Source: Serpens sp035497915
GTDB lineage: Bacteria; Pseudomonadota; Gammaproteobacteria; Pseudomonadales; Pseudomonadaceae
DNA: 64,000 nucleotides
Assembly (NCBI RefSeq): GCF_035497915.1
Contig: NZ_DATJCS010000036.1
Coordinates: 62,001 to 126,000, forward strand
Reading direction: 5' to 3'
This document shows, one piece after another, positions 35,670 to 42,947 of this stretch. The notes beneath the pieces were generated by a model. That model saw only the letters and a program-made list of their open reading frames with translations, did not search any database and had not been told where the DNA came from. How positions within the stretch are numbered: position 1 is the stretch's first letter; every line of letters begins with the position of its first letter. The position numbers and the translations under genes were made by a program.

Positions 35670-37061
35670 TCAGGCGAAGATCTTGCCGGGGTTCATGATG
35701 CCGTTCGGGTCGAACACCGCCTTCACCGCTTTCATGCAGGCGATTTCGGCGTCGGAGCGGCTGTAGCCCAGGTAGTCGCGCTTGGTCATGCCCACGCCGT
35801 GTTCGGCGGAAATCGAGCCGTTGTACTTGGCGACGGTCTCGAACACCCAGGTGTTCACCGTGGCGCACTTGGCGAAGAATTCATCCTTGCCCATGTGCTC
35901 GGGCTTGAGGATGTTCAGGTGCAGGTTGCCGTCGCCGATGTGGCCGAACCAGACCACTTCGAAGTCCGGATAGTTGGCCTCGACGATGGCGTCGATGTCC
36001 TTGAGGAACGCCGGCACCTTGGAGACGGTGACCGAGATGTCGTTCTTGTAGGGCGTCCAGTGCGAGATGGTCTCGGAGATGTACTCGCGCAGCTTCCACA
36101 GGTTCTGCAACTGCTGCTCGGACTGGCTCATCACGCCGTCCAGCACCCAGCCCTGCTCCACGCAGTGCTCGAAGATCGCCAGCGCGTCGTTGGCCACTTC
36201 CTCGGTGCTGGCCTCGAATTCCAGCAGCGCGTAGAACGGGCACGGGGTGTCGAAGGCCGGCGGCACGTCGCCACGGCCCAGTACCTTGGCCAGCGCCTTG
36301 TCGGAGAAGAATTCGAAGGCGGTCAGGTCGAGCTTGCTCTGGAAGGCGTGCAGCACCGGCATGATGGCGTCGAAGTCCGGGGTGCCCAGCACCATCGCGG
36401 TGAGGTTCTTCGGCGCGCGTTCCAGGCGCATGGTGGCTTCCACCACGAAGCCCAGGGTGCCCTCGGCGCCGATGAACAGCTGGCGCAGGTCGTAGCCGGT
36501 GGCGTTCTTGATCAGGTCGCGGTTGAGCTCGAGGATGTCGCCGGCGCCGGTGACCACCTTCAGGCCGGCCACCCAGTTGCGGGTCATGCCGTAGCGGATC
36601 ACCTTGATGCCACCGGCGTTGGTGCCGATGTTGCCGCCGATCTGGCTGGAGCCGGAGGAGGCGAAGTCCACCGGGTAGTACAGGCCCTTGTCCTCGGCGG
36701 CCAGCTGCAGCTGCTTGGTGACCACGCCGGCCTGGCAACGGGCGGTGCGGTCGAATTCGTTGATTTCGAGAATCTGGTTCATGTAGTCGAAGGACACGAC
36801 CACTTCGCCATTGGCGGCCACCGCCGCGGCGGACAGGCCGGTACGTCCGCCGGAGGGCACCAGGGCGACCTTGTGCTGGTTGGCCCAGCGCACGATGGCC
36901 TGCACCTGTTCGATGCTCTTGGGGAACACGATGGCGCTGGGCGCGGGGGCGAAATGCTTGGTCCAGTCCTTGCCGTAGGCTTCCAGGGAAGCGGCGTCGG
37001 TGAGGACCTTGCCCGGTTCGACCAGGGCCTTAAGTTCTTCGATCAGGGCGGCGTGCAGCAT
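35670..37061 (-). CDS. d2hgdh: D-2-hydroxyglutarate dehydrogenase (FAD-dependent)
   Basis: A 463-residue FAD_binding_4 flavoprotein. The FAD-binding stretch includes LVPSGGRTGLSAAAV near residue 70 and SGSSQIGGNIGTNAGG near residue 134. The C-terminal metal-binding histidines lie in WFGHIGDGNLHLNI near residue 373 and SAEHGVGMTK near residue 420. It oxidises D-2-hydroxyglutarate to 2-oxoglutarate and feeds electrons to the respiratory chain. In Pseudomonas it is encoded divergently to serA and removes the D-2-hydroxyglutarate that SerA makes as a by-product, so driving serine synthesis; the same arrangement is present here. The start at 37061 (MLHAALIEELK) was chosen over the longer frame to 37121. 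Confidence 0.92.
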   Translation of the reverse strand: MLHAALIEELKALVEPGKVLTDAASLEAYGKDWTKHFAPAPSAIVFPKSIEQVQAIVRWANQHKVALVPSGGRTGLSAAAVAANGEVVVSFDYMNQILEINEFDRTARCQAGVVTKQLQLAAEDKGLYYPVDFASSGSSQIGGNIGTNAGGIKVIRYGMTRNWVAGLKVVTGAGDILELNRDLIKNATGYDLRQLFIGAEGTLGFVVEATMRLERAPKNLTAMVLGTPDFDAIMPVLHAFQSKLDLTAFEFFSDKALAKVLGRGDVPPAFDTPCPFYALLEFEASTEEVANDALAIFEHCVEQGWVLDGVMSQSEQQLQNLWKLREYISETISHWTPYKNDISVTVSKVPAFLKDIDAIVEANYPDFEVVWFGHIGDGNLHLNILKPEHMGKDEFFAKCATVNTWVFETVAKYNGSISAEHGVGMTKRDYLGYSRSDAEIACMKAVKAVFDPNGIMNPGKIFA

Positions 37062-37135
37062 GGCGGAACTCTCGAAACGTTCATGGTCACCCTGAGGACA
37101 CTTCAGGACGCGACCGAGCATGGAAAAAGGAGATC

Positions 37136-37145
37136 ATGCTAGCAT
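37136..37145. promoter_or_regulatory. Palindrome between d2hgdh and serA
   Basis: A perfect ATGCTAGCAT palindrome lies in the 201-base divergent gap between the two genes. It could be an operator or half of a -10 region for either promoter. Function unknown. Confidence 0.3.
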
Positions 37146-37262
37146 ACGCCCCCCGTTAATCGCGCGCTCCAGCCGATTTCGGGGTCGGCCGTGCACCGGC
37201 CCGGCCAGCCACTCCCGCTGACCATCCCACTGCCTAATTCATACGGGAACACAGGTACGCAG

Positions 37263-38492
37263 ATGAGCAAGACCAGCCTCGACAAGAGCAAGATCAAGTT
37301 CCTTCTTCTGGAAGGTGTCCACCAGAACGCCGTGGACACCCTGAAGGCCGCCGGGTACACCAACATCGAGTACCACACCGGTTCGCTGCCGGAGGCGGAG
37401 CTCAAGGAAAAGATCGCCGATGCCCACTTCATCGGTATCCGCTCGCGCACCCACCTGACCGAGGAAGTCTTCGACTGCGCGAAGAAACTGGTCGCGGTCG
37501 GCTGTTTCTGCATCGGCACCAACCAGGTCGACCTGAATGCCGCCCGCGAGCGCGGCATCGCGGTGTTCAACGCGCCCTATTCCAACACCCGCTCCGTCGC
37601 CGAGCTGGTGCTTGCCGAAGCCATCCTGCTGCTGCGCGGTATTCCCGAGAAGAACGCCGTGTGCCATCGCGGCGGCTGGATCAAGTCGGCGGCCAACTCG
37701 TTCGAAATCCGCGGCAAGAAGCTGGGCATCGTCGGCTACGGTTCGATCGGCACCCAGCTGTCGGTGCTGGCCGAGGCGCTGGGCATGCAGGTGTACTTCT
37801 ACGACGTGGTCACCAAGCTGCCGCTGGGCAACGCGCAGCAGGTCGGCAGTCTGCATGAGCTGCTGAGCCTGGCCGACATCGTCACCCTGCACGTGCCGGA
37901 GCTGCCGTCCACCCAGTGGATGATCGGCGAGAAGGAAATCCGCGCCATGAAGAAGGGCGGCATCCTGCTCAACGCTTCGCGCGGCACCGTGGTCGAGATC
38001 GAACCGCTGGCCAAGGCCATCGAGGACGAGCACCTGATCGGCGCCGCCATCGACGTGTTCCCGGTCGAGCCGCGTTCCAACAATGAAGAGTTCATGAGCC
38101 CGCTGCGCGGCCTGGATCGCGTCATTCTGACCCCGCACATCGGCGGCTCCACCGCCGAAGCGCAGGCCAACATCGGCCTGGAAGTGGCCGAGAAGCTGGT
38201 CAAGTACAGCGACAACGGCACCTCGGTGTCCTCGGTGAACTTCCCGGAAGTGGCCCTGCCGTCGCACCCGGGCAAGCACCGCCTGCTGCACATCCACAAG
38301 AACATCCCGGGTGTGATGAGCGCCATCAACCGCGTGTTCGCGGAAAACGGCATCAATATCTCCGGCCAGTTCCTGCAGACCAACGAGTCGGTGGGCTATG
38401 TGGTGATCGACGTCGACGCCGCCTACTCCGACCTGGCCCTGCAAAAACTGCACGAGGTTGAAGGCACCATCCGCGCCCGCGTGCTGTTCTAA
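37263..38492 (+). CDS. serA: D-3-phosphoglycerate dehydrogenase
   Basis: A 409-residue NAD-dependent dehydrogenase that starts serine synthesis. The NAD-binding GKKLGIVGYGSIGTQLSVLAE is near residue 151. Catalytic Arg (NASRGTVVEI), Glu (VFPVEPRS) and His (LTPHIGGSTAEAQ) regions follow, and a C-terminal ACT domain (residues about 338-409, HIHKNIPGVMSAINRVFAE) carries the serine feedback site. Members of this type also reduce 2-oxoglutarate to D-2-hydroxyglutarate, which explains the divergent D2HGDH partner. The start at 37263 gives MSKTSLDKSKIKFLLLEG. A UUCG-loop terminator follows. Confidence 0.97.
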   Translation: MSKTSLDKSKIKFLLLEGVHQNAVDTLKAAGYTNIEYHTGSLPEAELKEKIADAHFIGIRSRTHLTEEVFDCAKKLVAVGCFCIGTNQVDLNAARERGIAVFNAPYSNTRSVAELVLAEAILLLRGIPEKNAVCHRGGWIKSAANSFEIRGKKLGIVGYGSIGTQLSVLAEALGMQVYFYDVVTKLPLGNAQQVGSLHELLSLADIVTLHVPELPSTQWMIGEKEIRAMKKGGILLNASRGTVVEIEPLAKAIEDEHLIGAAIDVFPVEPRSNNEEFMSPLRGLDRVILTPHIGGSTAEAQANIGLEVAEKLVKYSDNGTSVSSVNFPEVALPSHPGKHRLLHIHKNIPGVMSAINRVFAENGINISGQFLQTNESVGYVVIDVDAAYSDLALQKLHEVEGTIRARVLF

Positions 38493-38510
38493 GCGCCGGT
38501 TCGGATGTGA

Positions 38511-38540
38511 AAAAAGGGAGGCTTCGGCCTCCCTTTTTTA
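38511..38540. terminator. Rho-independent terminator of serA
   Basis: GGGAGGC / GCCTCCC stem (38517-38523 and 38528-38534) with a TTCG tetraloop, six As before and six Ts after, 18 bases past the serA stop. Confidence 0.95.
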
Positions 38541-38597
38541 TGGGCTGGGCTGATTGCCGACGGGCTGGCCTTTCACCTTGGCGCCGGACGTACCTCC

Positions 38598-38675
38598 GTC
38601 GGCCGGGATAAACCCGACCCCACAAAAAGCGGCGCCGTCCGGGAGTAACCTGTGGGGCCGGCTTTACGCCGGCGC
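38598..38675. repeat. REP-like pair (family B)
   Basis: GTCGGCCGGGATAAACCCGA at 38598 onward and TGTGGGGCCGGCTTTACGCC at 38651 onward are two palindromic units in opposite order. They are near copies of the pairs at 54211 and 63883. They occupy the gap between the serA terminator and the DUF523 gene. Confidence 0.8.
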
Positions 38676-38727
38676 GCGGAGGCTCGGTTAATGCCAAGCC
38701 GACGACCAGAAGAGCGCCCTCCGCGCC

Positions 38728-39219
38728 CTACGCCTGCTCCAGCGCACGCAGCGCCTCGGCGGCCGCGTCCAGCTCGTTCTCGTTGAACACCTGCACGCCG
38801 GCCTGACGCAGCGCGGCGGCGGTCACGCCTTCGCCGTCGATCAGCGTGCCGCTGAAGCTGCCGTCATAGTTCTGCCGATTGCCGCAGGACGGGCTGCGCG
38901 CCTTGAGCACGGCCAGGCGGATGTGCCGTTCACGGACCAGCCGCAGCGCGGTCTCGGCGCCGGTCCGAAAGGCCTCGCTGACATCCAGGCCATGCACATT
39001 CAGCACCGGCACCCGGCCGGCCAGCGCCTGTCGGCCGCTGCCGCCGGGAATTTCCGCCGGCGGGCGCGGGGTGGGCAGGCCGCCGGCGACTTCCGGGCAG
39101 AGCGGCACCAGCCGTCCCTCGGCCTGCCAGGCCTGCAGCTGGTCGAACGGGCCATGGCTGCCGCCGTCGTAGCGCACCGGCTGACCGAGCAGGCAGGCGC
39201 TGACCAGGATGCGCTCCAC
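38728..39219 (-). CDS. DUF523 family protein (TudS/YbbK-like)
   Basis: A 163-residue DUF523 protein. The three conserved cysteines are in SACLLGQPVRYDG (Cys9), PLCPEVAGGLPTPRPP (Cys41) and SPSCGNRQNYDG (Cys111). In the thiouracil desulfidase TudS these cysteines hold an Fe-S cluster that takes sulfur from the substrate. Whether this member desulfurates thio-nucleobases is not known. It ends four bases after the dioxygenase gene starts its own 3' side, on the same strand, and is likely cotranscribed with it. Confidence 0.82.
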   Translation of the reverse strand: MERILVSACLLGQPVRYDGGSHGPFDQLQAWQAEGRLVPLCPEVAGGLPTPRPPAEIPGGSGRQALAGRVPVLNVHGLDVSEAFRTGAETALRLVRERHIRLAVLKARSPSCGNRQNYDGSFSGTLIDGEGVTAAALRQAGVQVFNENELDAAAEALRALEQA

Positions 39220-39223
39220 GTGC

Positions 39224-39811
39224 TCAGACCCGCCGACGAATCCAGCCGGTCAGCGCCAGGCGCTGGCGGCGGGCGGGCAGGACCTCGTGGGGAATGCGGT
39301 CGGACATGAAGCAGACCAGCGTGCCGCCCTCCGGCAGGATGTCGCGCTCGCCCTCGGGCAGGTACATGCGCAAATGCCCGCCGTCGGCTTCGCTCCAGTC
39401 GGGGTCGTTCAGGTAGAGCACCACTGTCACGGTGCGCCGGTCGTCGTCGCGGAAGCGGTCCAGGTGGCGCTGATAGAAGCCGCCCGGCGCATAGACGGCG
39501 AAGTGGCTTTCCAGATCCTCCAGGCCGAGGAACAGCTCGCGGTTCAAGGTCAGGCGCAGTTCATCGATGGTCGCCAGGTACTGATCGCAGGTGGGGGACT
39601 GGCCGGGCTCCAGCCAGAGAATCGAGTCGCTGCGGATGGACTCGTTGACCAGCTTGCCGTCGCCGCGTCCGATGCCGGCGGGCAGCAGTTCGCCGGCCGC
39701 ATGGCGGGCACGGCACTCCGTGGCCAGTTGGAGGGTCAGAGACTGCGAAAGGAAGTGGGGCTGCAGTGACCAGCCACGCGTGACCAGGTCGTCGATGATG
39801 TTCGCCAGCAC
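39224..39811 (-). CDS. 2-oxoglutarate/Fe(II) dioxygenase, prolyl hydroxylase-like
   Basis: A 195-residue double-stranded beta-helix oxygenase. The iron-binding facial triad is visible as HLDRF (His116, Asp118) and IPHEVLP (His173), with the 2-oxoglutarate-binding Arg in RLALTGWIRR. It resembles the Pseudomonas prolyl hydroxylase (PPHD) that modifies a proline of elongation factor Tu and is related to animal HIF hydroxylases. That identity is from overall pattern and neighbourhood near serA. It lies four bases upstream of the DUF523 gene on the same strand. Confidence 0.78.
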   Translation of the reverse strand: MLANIIDDLVTRGWSLQPHFLSQSLTLQLATECRARHAAGELLPAGIGRGDGKLVNESIRSDSILWLEPGQSPTCDQYLATIDELRLTLNRELFLGLEDLESHFAVYAPGGFYQRHLDRFRDDDRRTVTVVLYLNDPDWSEADGGHLRMYLPEGERDILPEGGTLVCFMSDRIPHEVLPARRQRLALTGWIRRRV

Positions 39812-39948
39812 GGGAGACTCCCCGAAGGGTTGCGAGGGCGCGATTCTACAGCGCGTCGGGGAGGCTCGGATATGGGCCGCGCGATGCGCTCGACAGCCGT
39901 GATTCCGCTCCCGACAATGCCGGCGCCCAGCCCCCCAACGGAGTCTCC

Positions 39949-40677
39949 ATGCCCGCTGTTCTCTGCCTGCTTTTCGCCCTCGTCAGCCTGCCGGCCCTGG
40001 CCGAAACCGAGGTGCATGCGCGGCTCTTCCAGGCCGCCGGCTGGCCGCAGCAGCGCGAACATTTCCACGCCGCGTTGCATCAGGCTCAGCAACGCTATCG
40101 CGACAGCCTGCCGGCGGGCGTGTACCAGACGCTGGTGGCCAACAGCAATCAGCGCTTCCAGGCGCGGGACATGGATGAGCGGGCCCTGGCCACGCTGCAC
40201 GCGCGCCTGGCCGATCCGGCGCCGGCGCTGGACTTCTTCGAGTCACCGCTGGGGCGCAAGGTGGTGGCCGCCGAAGTGCAGTCCAGTCATCCGGCCAGTC
40301 TGAACCGACCGGGCCCGGCACCGGTGCTGAGTGAGGCGCGGCGGGCCTCGCTGCGGCGCCTGGCCGATGCGCTGCCCGCCAGCGAGGCGAGTGTGGAGGT
40401 CAGCCTGGCCCTGGCCGGCGTCGCCGCCGACAGCCTGAGCCAGATGATTCCCGGCCTGCCCATGGGCATGGCCGCCCAGGGAATGCTGGACAGCCAGCGC
40501 GCGCGGTTGCGCCAGCAGGTCGAGCCGCGTCTGCTGGATGGGCTGGCGCGGGTCTACCAGCCGCTGAGCGAGGAGGAGCTGGAGCGTTTCGCCCGCTTCG
40601 CCGAATCCGCCGAGGGGCAGCGCTACTACCAGGCGGCGCTGGCCGCGCTGCGCGCCAGCCTGCGGGTCGGCAACTGA
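39949..40677 (+). CDS. Secreted DUF2059-like protein of unknown function
   Basis: A 242-residue protein with a Sec signal peptide (cleavage predicted after LPALA, residue about 18). The rest is helical, with the C-terminal motif YQPLSEEELERFARFAESAEGQRYYQ resembling DUF2059 proteins. It probably acts in the periplasm. It is divergent from the dioxygenase gene and convergent with the lysophospholipase gene (six bases between stops). Confidence 0.75.
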   Translation: MPAVLCLLFALVSLPALAETEVHARLFQAAGWPQQREHFHAALHQAQQRYRDSLPAGVYQTLVANSNQRFQARDMDERALATLHARLADPAPALDFFESPLGRKVVAAEVQSSHPASLNRPGPAPVLSEARRASLRRLADALPASEASVEVSLALAGVAADSLSQMIPGLPMGMAAQGMLDSQRARLRQQVEPRLLDGLARVYQPLSEEELERFARFAESAEGQRYYQAALAALRASLRVGN

Positions 40678-40683
40678 CGGCTT

Positions 40684-41619
40684 TCAGCTCAGCTGGCGGG
40701 CCAGGAACTCGAAATACTGCTGGCGCAGCGCCTCGCGCTCGTTGACCAGGTGGTGCCGGGCCTCGGGCAGCAGCAGCCGGCGCGGCTGGGTGAACTTGTC
40801 GTCCAGCACGTTGAGGTTGTGCTGCCATTCCACGGTTTCATCCTGCTCGCCCTGCACGATCAGCGGACTGTGCGCACTGCGCCGGGCGCCCTCGATGCGC
40901 GGAATCCAGCGTGCCAGGGCACCGACCCAGGCGGTGGGCAGGATGCGTGGCTGCAGCGGGTCCTGGTGGTGCACGAAGTCGATGAACTCCGCGTTGCTGG
41001 AGTTCACGCTGAAGCGCCGGGGAATCGCGTCGACGAACGGCCGCACCAGGTGATAGCTGAGCTGCGAGCGTTTCCAGGCGCGCGGCCGCACCAGCGGGGC
41101 GAGCAGAATGGTCTCGCCCAGCTCCGGGCGGGGCCGGCCATGCAGCAGGTAGTCGAGCAGGATGGCGCCGCCGGTGCTCTGTCCGCACAGGTGCCAGGGC
41201 CGCGGCAGGCGCAGGGCCTCGGCCTCGGCGAACAGCCCGTGCAGCACCGCCTGGTATTCACCGAAGTCGTCGATGCTGGCGCGCTTGCCGCTGGACAGCC
41301 CATGCCCGGGCAAATCGCAGGCCAGCACCGCGAAGTTCAGGCTCAGCGCCCAGTCCACCAGGTTGCCGTACAGGCCCATGTGGTCGTAGTAACCGTGCAG
41401 CATGAGCAGCGTGGCGACCGGACGTTCCGGCAGCCAGACCTGGGCGGCGAGGCGATAAGGGCCGGCGCGGAAGCTGCCCAACCGGCTGCGCACGCCGCTG
41501 CGCAGCGCATCCAGTCCATAGAAGCTGCGATAGGTACGGCCGTGCGCCGGCTCCTGGCCGGCTGTCGCCAGCGGTGGCAGGGCGGCTGCGAGCAGCTGTT
41601 CGGGCTGAAAGTCGGACAT
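40684..41619 (-). CDS. Alpha/beta hydrolase, lysophospholipase (PldB/Hydrolase_4) type
   Basis: A 311-residue serine hydrolase of the Hydrolase_4 group. Landmarks are LMLHGYYDHMGLYGNLVDWA near residue 70 (HG oxyanion motif), CDLPGHGLSSGKRASI near residue 101, nucleophile elbow GQSTGGA near residue 146 (Ser148), an acid in QGEQDETVEW and a terminal His in ARHHLVNE. It likely cleaves acylglycerols or lysophospholipids in the cytoplasm; the substrate is not fixed. The start at 41619 gives MSDFQPEQLL. It is divergent from the thioredoxin-like gene. Confidence 0.86.
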   Translation of the reverse strand: MSDFQPEQLLAAALPPLATAGQEPAHGRTYRSFYGLDALRSGVRSRLGSFRAGPYRLAAQVWLPERPVATLLMLHGYYDHMGLYGNLVDWALSLNFAVLACDLPGHGLSSGKRASIDDFGEYQAVLHGLFAEAEALRLPRPWHLCGQSTGGAILLDYLLHGRPRPELGETILLAPLVRPRAWKRSQLSYHLVRPFVDAIPRRFSVNSSNAEFIDFVHHQDPLQPRILPTAWVGALARWIPRIEGARRSAHSPLIVQGEQDETVEWQHNLNVLDDKFTQPRRLLLPEARHHLVNEREALRQQYFEFLARQLS

Positions 41620-41705
41620 GGCATACCGAATGCGGGAAAGGGCCGACCCGGTATACTGCGCAGCGCCGCACCCGGCAAGCCCTTCAGCCAAGGTCGTCGA
41701 TCCTC

Positions 41706-42269
41706 ATGTCCCTGTCGCGCAAGTCCCTGTTCGCCTACCTGCTCGCTGGCCTGTGGCTGCTGGCCATGGTCTGGGCCTTCTGGTGGTACCAGGCCCGCTA
41801 CCTGCGCCCCTTCGACACCTCGCCGACGCTGTTCAGCGGCGAACACCTGCAGCTGCCCGCCACCCTCGCCGGCCCCGGTCCGGTGCGCCTGGTGCATTTC
41901 TGGGACCCGGCCTGTCCGTGCAACGTCGGCAACCAGCAGCACCTGGCCGAGATGCTCGAACGTTACGCCGGGCAGGTGCAGTTCTACGCCGTGCAGCGTC
42001 CCGGTAGTCCCGGCCAGTTGCCGGCCCCGCTGGCCGCGCTGCAACCGCTGAGTGGGCTGCAGGGCGCCGAGGACCTGCCGGCCAGTCCAGCGGTGGCCGT
42101 CTGGGACAGCCTGGGCCGGCTGGCCTACTTCGGCCCCTACAGCGAAGGCGCGGTGTGTACCTCGGCCAACAGTTTCGTCGAGCCGGTTCTCGATGCGCTG
42201 CTCGCCGGCCGCCCGGTGCTGGCGCCGCAGACCCTGGCCAGCGGCTGTTTCTGCGACTGGCGGGACTGA
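41706..42269 (+). CDS. Membrane-anchored thioredoxin-fold protein (DUF6436-like)
   Basis: A 187-residue protein with one N-terminal membrane anchor (LFAYLLAGLWLLAMVWAFWWY) and a periplasmic thioredoxin-like domain. The active-site region HFWDPACPCN near residue 72 replaces the usual CxxC with CPC. A second CFC is near the C-terminus (GCFCDW), and a lone Cys lies in AVCTSAN. It may be a thiol-disulfide or metallochaperone-like protein; its redox role is not established. The start at 41706 is the only one giving a clean membrane anchor. Confidence 0.75.
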   Translation: MSLSRKSLFAYLLAGLWLLAMVWAFWWYQARYLRPFDTSPTLFSGEHLQLPATLAGPGPVRLVHFWDPACPCNVGNQQHLAEMLERYAGQVQFYAVQRPGSPGQLPAPLAALQPLSGLQGAEDLPASPAVAVWDSLGRLAYFGPYSEGAVCTSANSFVEPVLDALLAGRPVLAPQTLASGCFCDWRD

Positions 42270-42334
42270 TCGCGCAACGGGACAGGCGGTCCTGCGCGTG
42301 GCAGAATGCGAACCACCTCACAGAGGCCATTGCC

Positions 42335-42616
42335 ATGCATTCATCCGACGACGAAGACGAACTGTTCGCCAGCCAGGCGCTGGTCGAGGCCATCGAGTCG
42401 CAGCTGGAAGGCGGCGAGCCGCCGGCCACCCGGGCGGTCTATAACAAGCTGAGCCTGGTCGGCTACGAGCGCGAGGAAATCCTGCAGATGATGGCCCTCG
42501 TTCTGGCGGACGAGGTACGTGTGATGCTGGACGACAACCGTCCCTTCGATGGCGAGCGTTACGAGCGCCTGTTGCGTGCGTTACCCGAGCTGCCCGACGA
42601 GGCTGCCGAGCATTGA
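42335..42616 (+). CDS. Small acidic conserved hypothetical protein (93 aa)
   Basis: A 93-residue acidic, helical protein (MHSSDDEDELFASQAL...). No signal, membrane segment or recognised family. It precedes the TIGR02647 gene by 26 bases on the same strand, and both precede cyaA. The start at 42335 is preferred over the longer frame, whose extra 60 codons overlap the previous gene. Confidence 0.65.
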   Translation: MHSSDDEDELFASQALVEAIESQLEGGEPPATRAVYNKLSLVGYEREEILQMMALVLADEVRVMLDDNRPFDGERYERLLRALPELPDEAAEH

Positions 42617-42642
42617 ATCCCGTCCCCAAAGGAAGAATTCCC

Positions 42643-42885
42643 ATGACCTATACGCCCGAGCGCATCGCCGAACTGGATCTGCTGGCCCGCTTCAACCTGG
42701 CCAACCATCAGGAAGGCCTGAAGCTGCACCGTGATGCCGATCCGCACATCCTGGCCGCCGCCGCCCGCCTGCATGCCCAAGGCCTGCTCACCCAGGCCGA
42801 CGGGGGCTACCTGACCAGCCTCGGCCTCGACGCCGCCGAGCACGCCCAGGCCCTGCTGACCATCCTGACCCCCGCCGAAGGCTGA
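42643..42885 (+). CDS. TIGR02647-family small protein
   Basis: An 80-residue protein. MTYTPERIAELDLLARFNL, HRDADPHILAAAARLH and LTQADGGYLTSLG match the short TIGR02647 family found in Pseudomonas and Vibrio, sometimes called DNA-binding without evidence. AAAGGAAG lies just before the ATG at 42643; an in-frame TTG at 42613 overlaps the previous stop and is less likely. The function is unknown. Confidence 0.75.
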   Translation: MTYTPERIAELDLLARFNLANHQEGLKLHRDADPHILAAAARLHAQGLLTQADGGYLTSLGLDAAEHAQALLTILTPAEG

Positions 42886-42947
42886 TTGCCCGCCCGGGCC
42901 GTCGCCACCGGATCTCCCGGGGGCGGCGGCCGCCGCCTGATTCGCAC

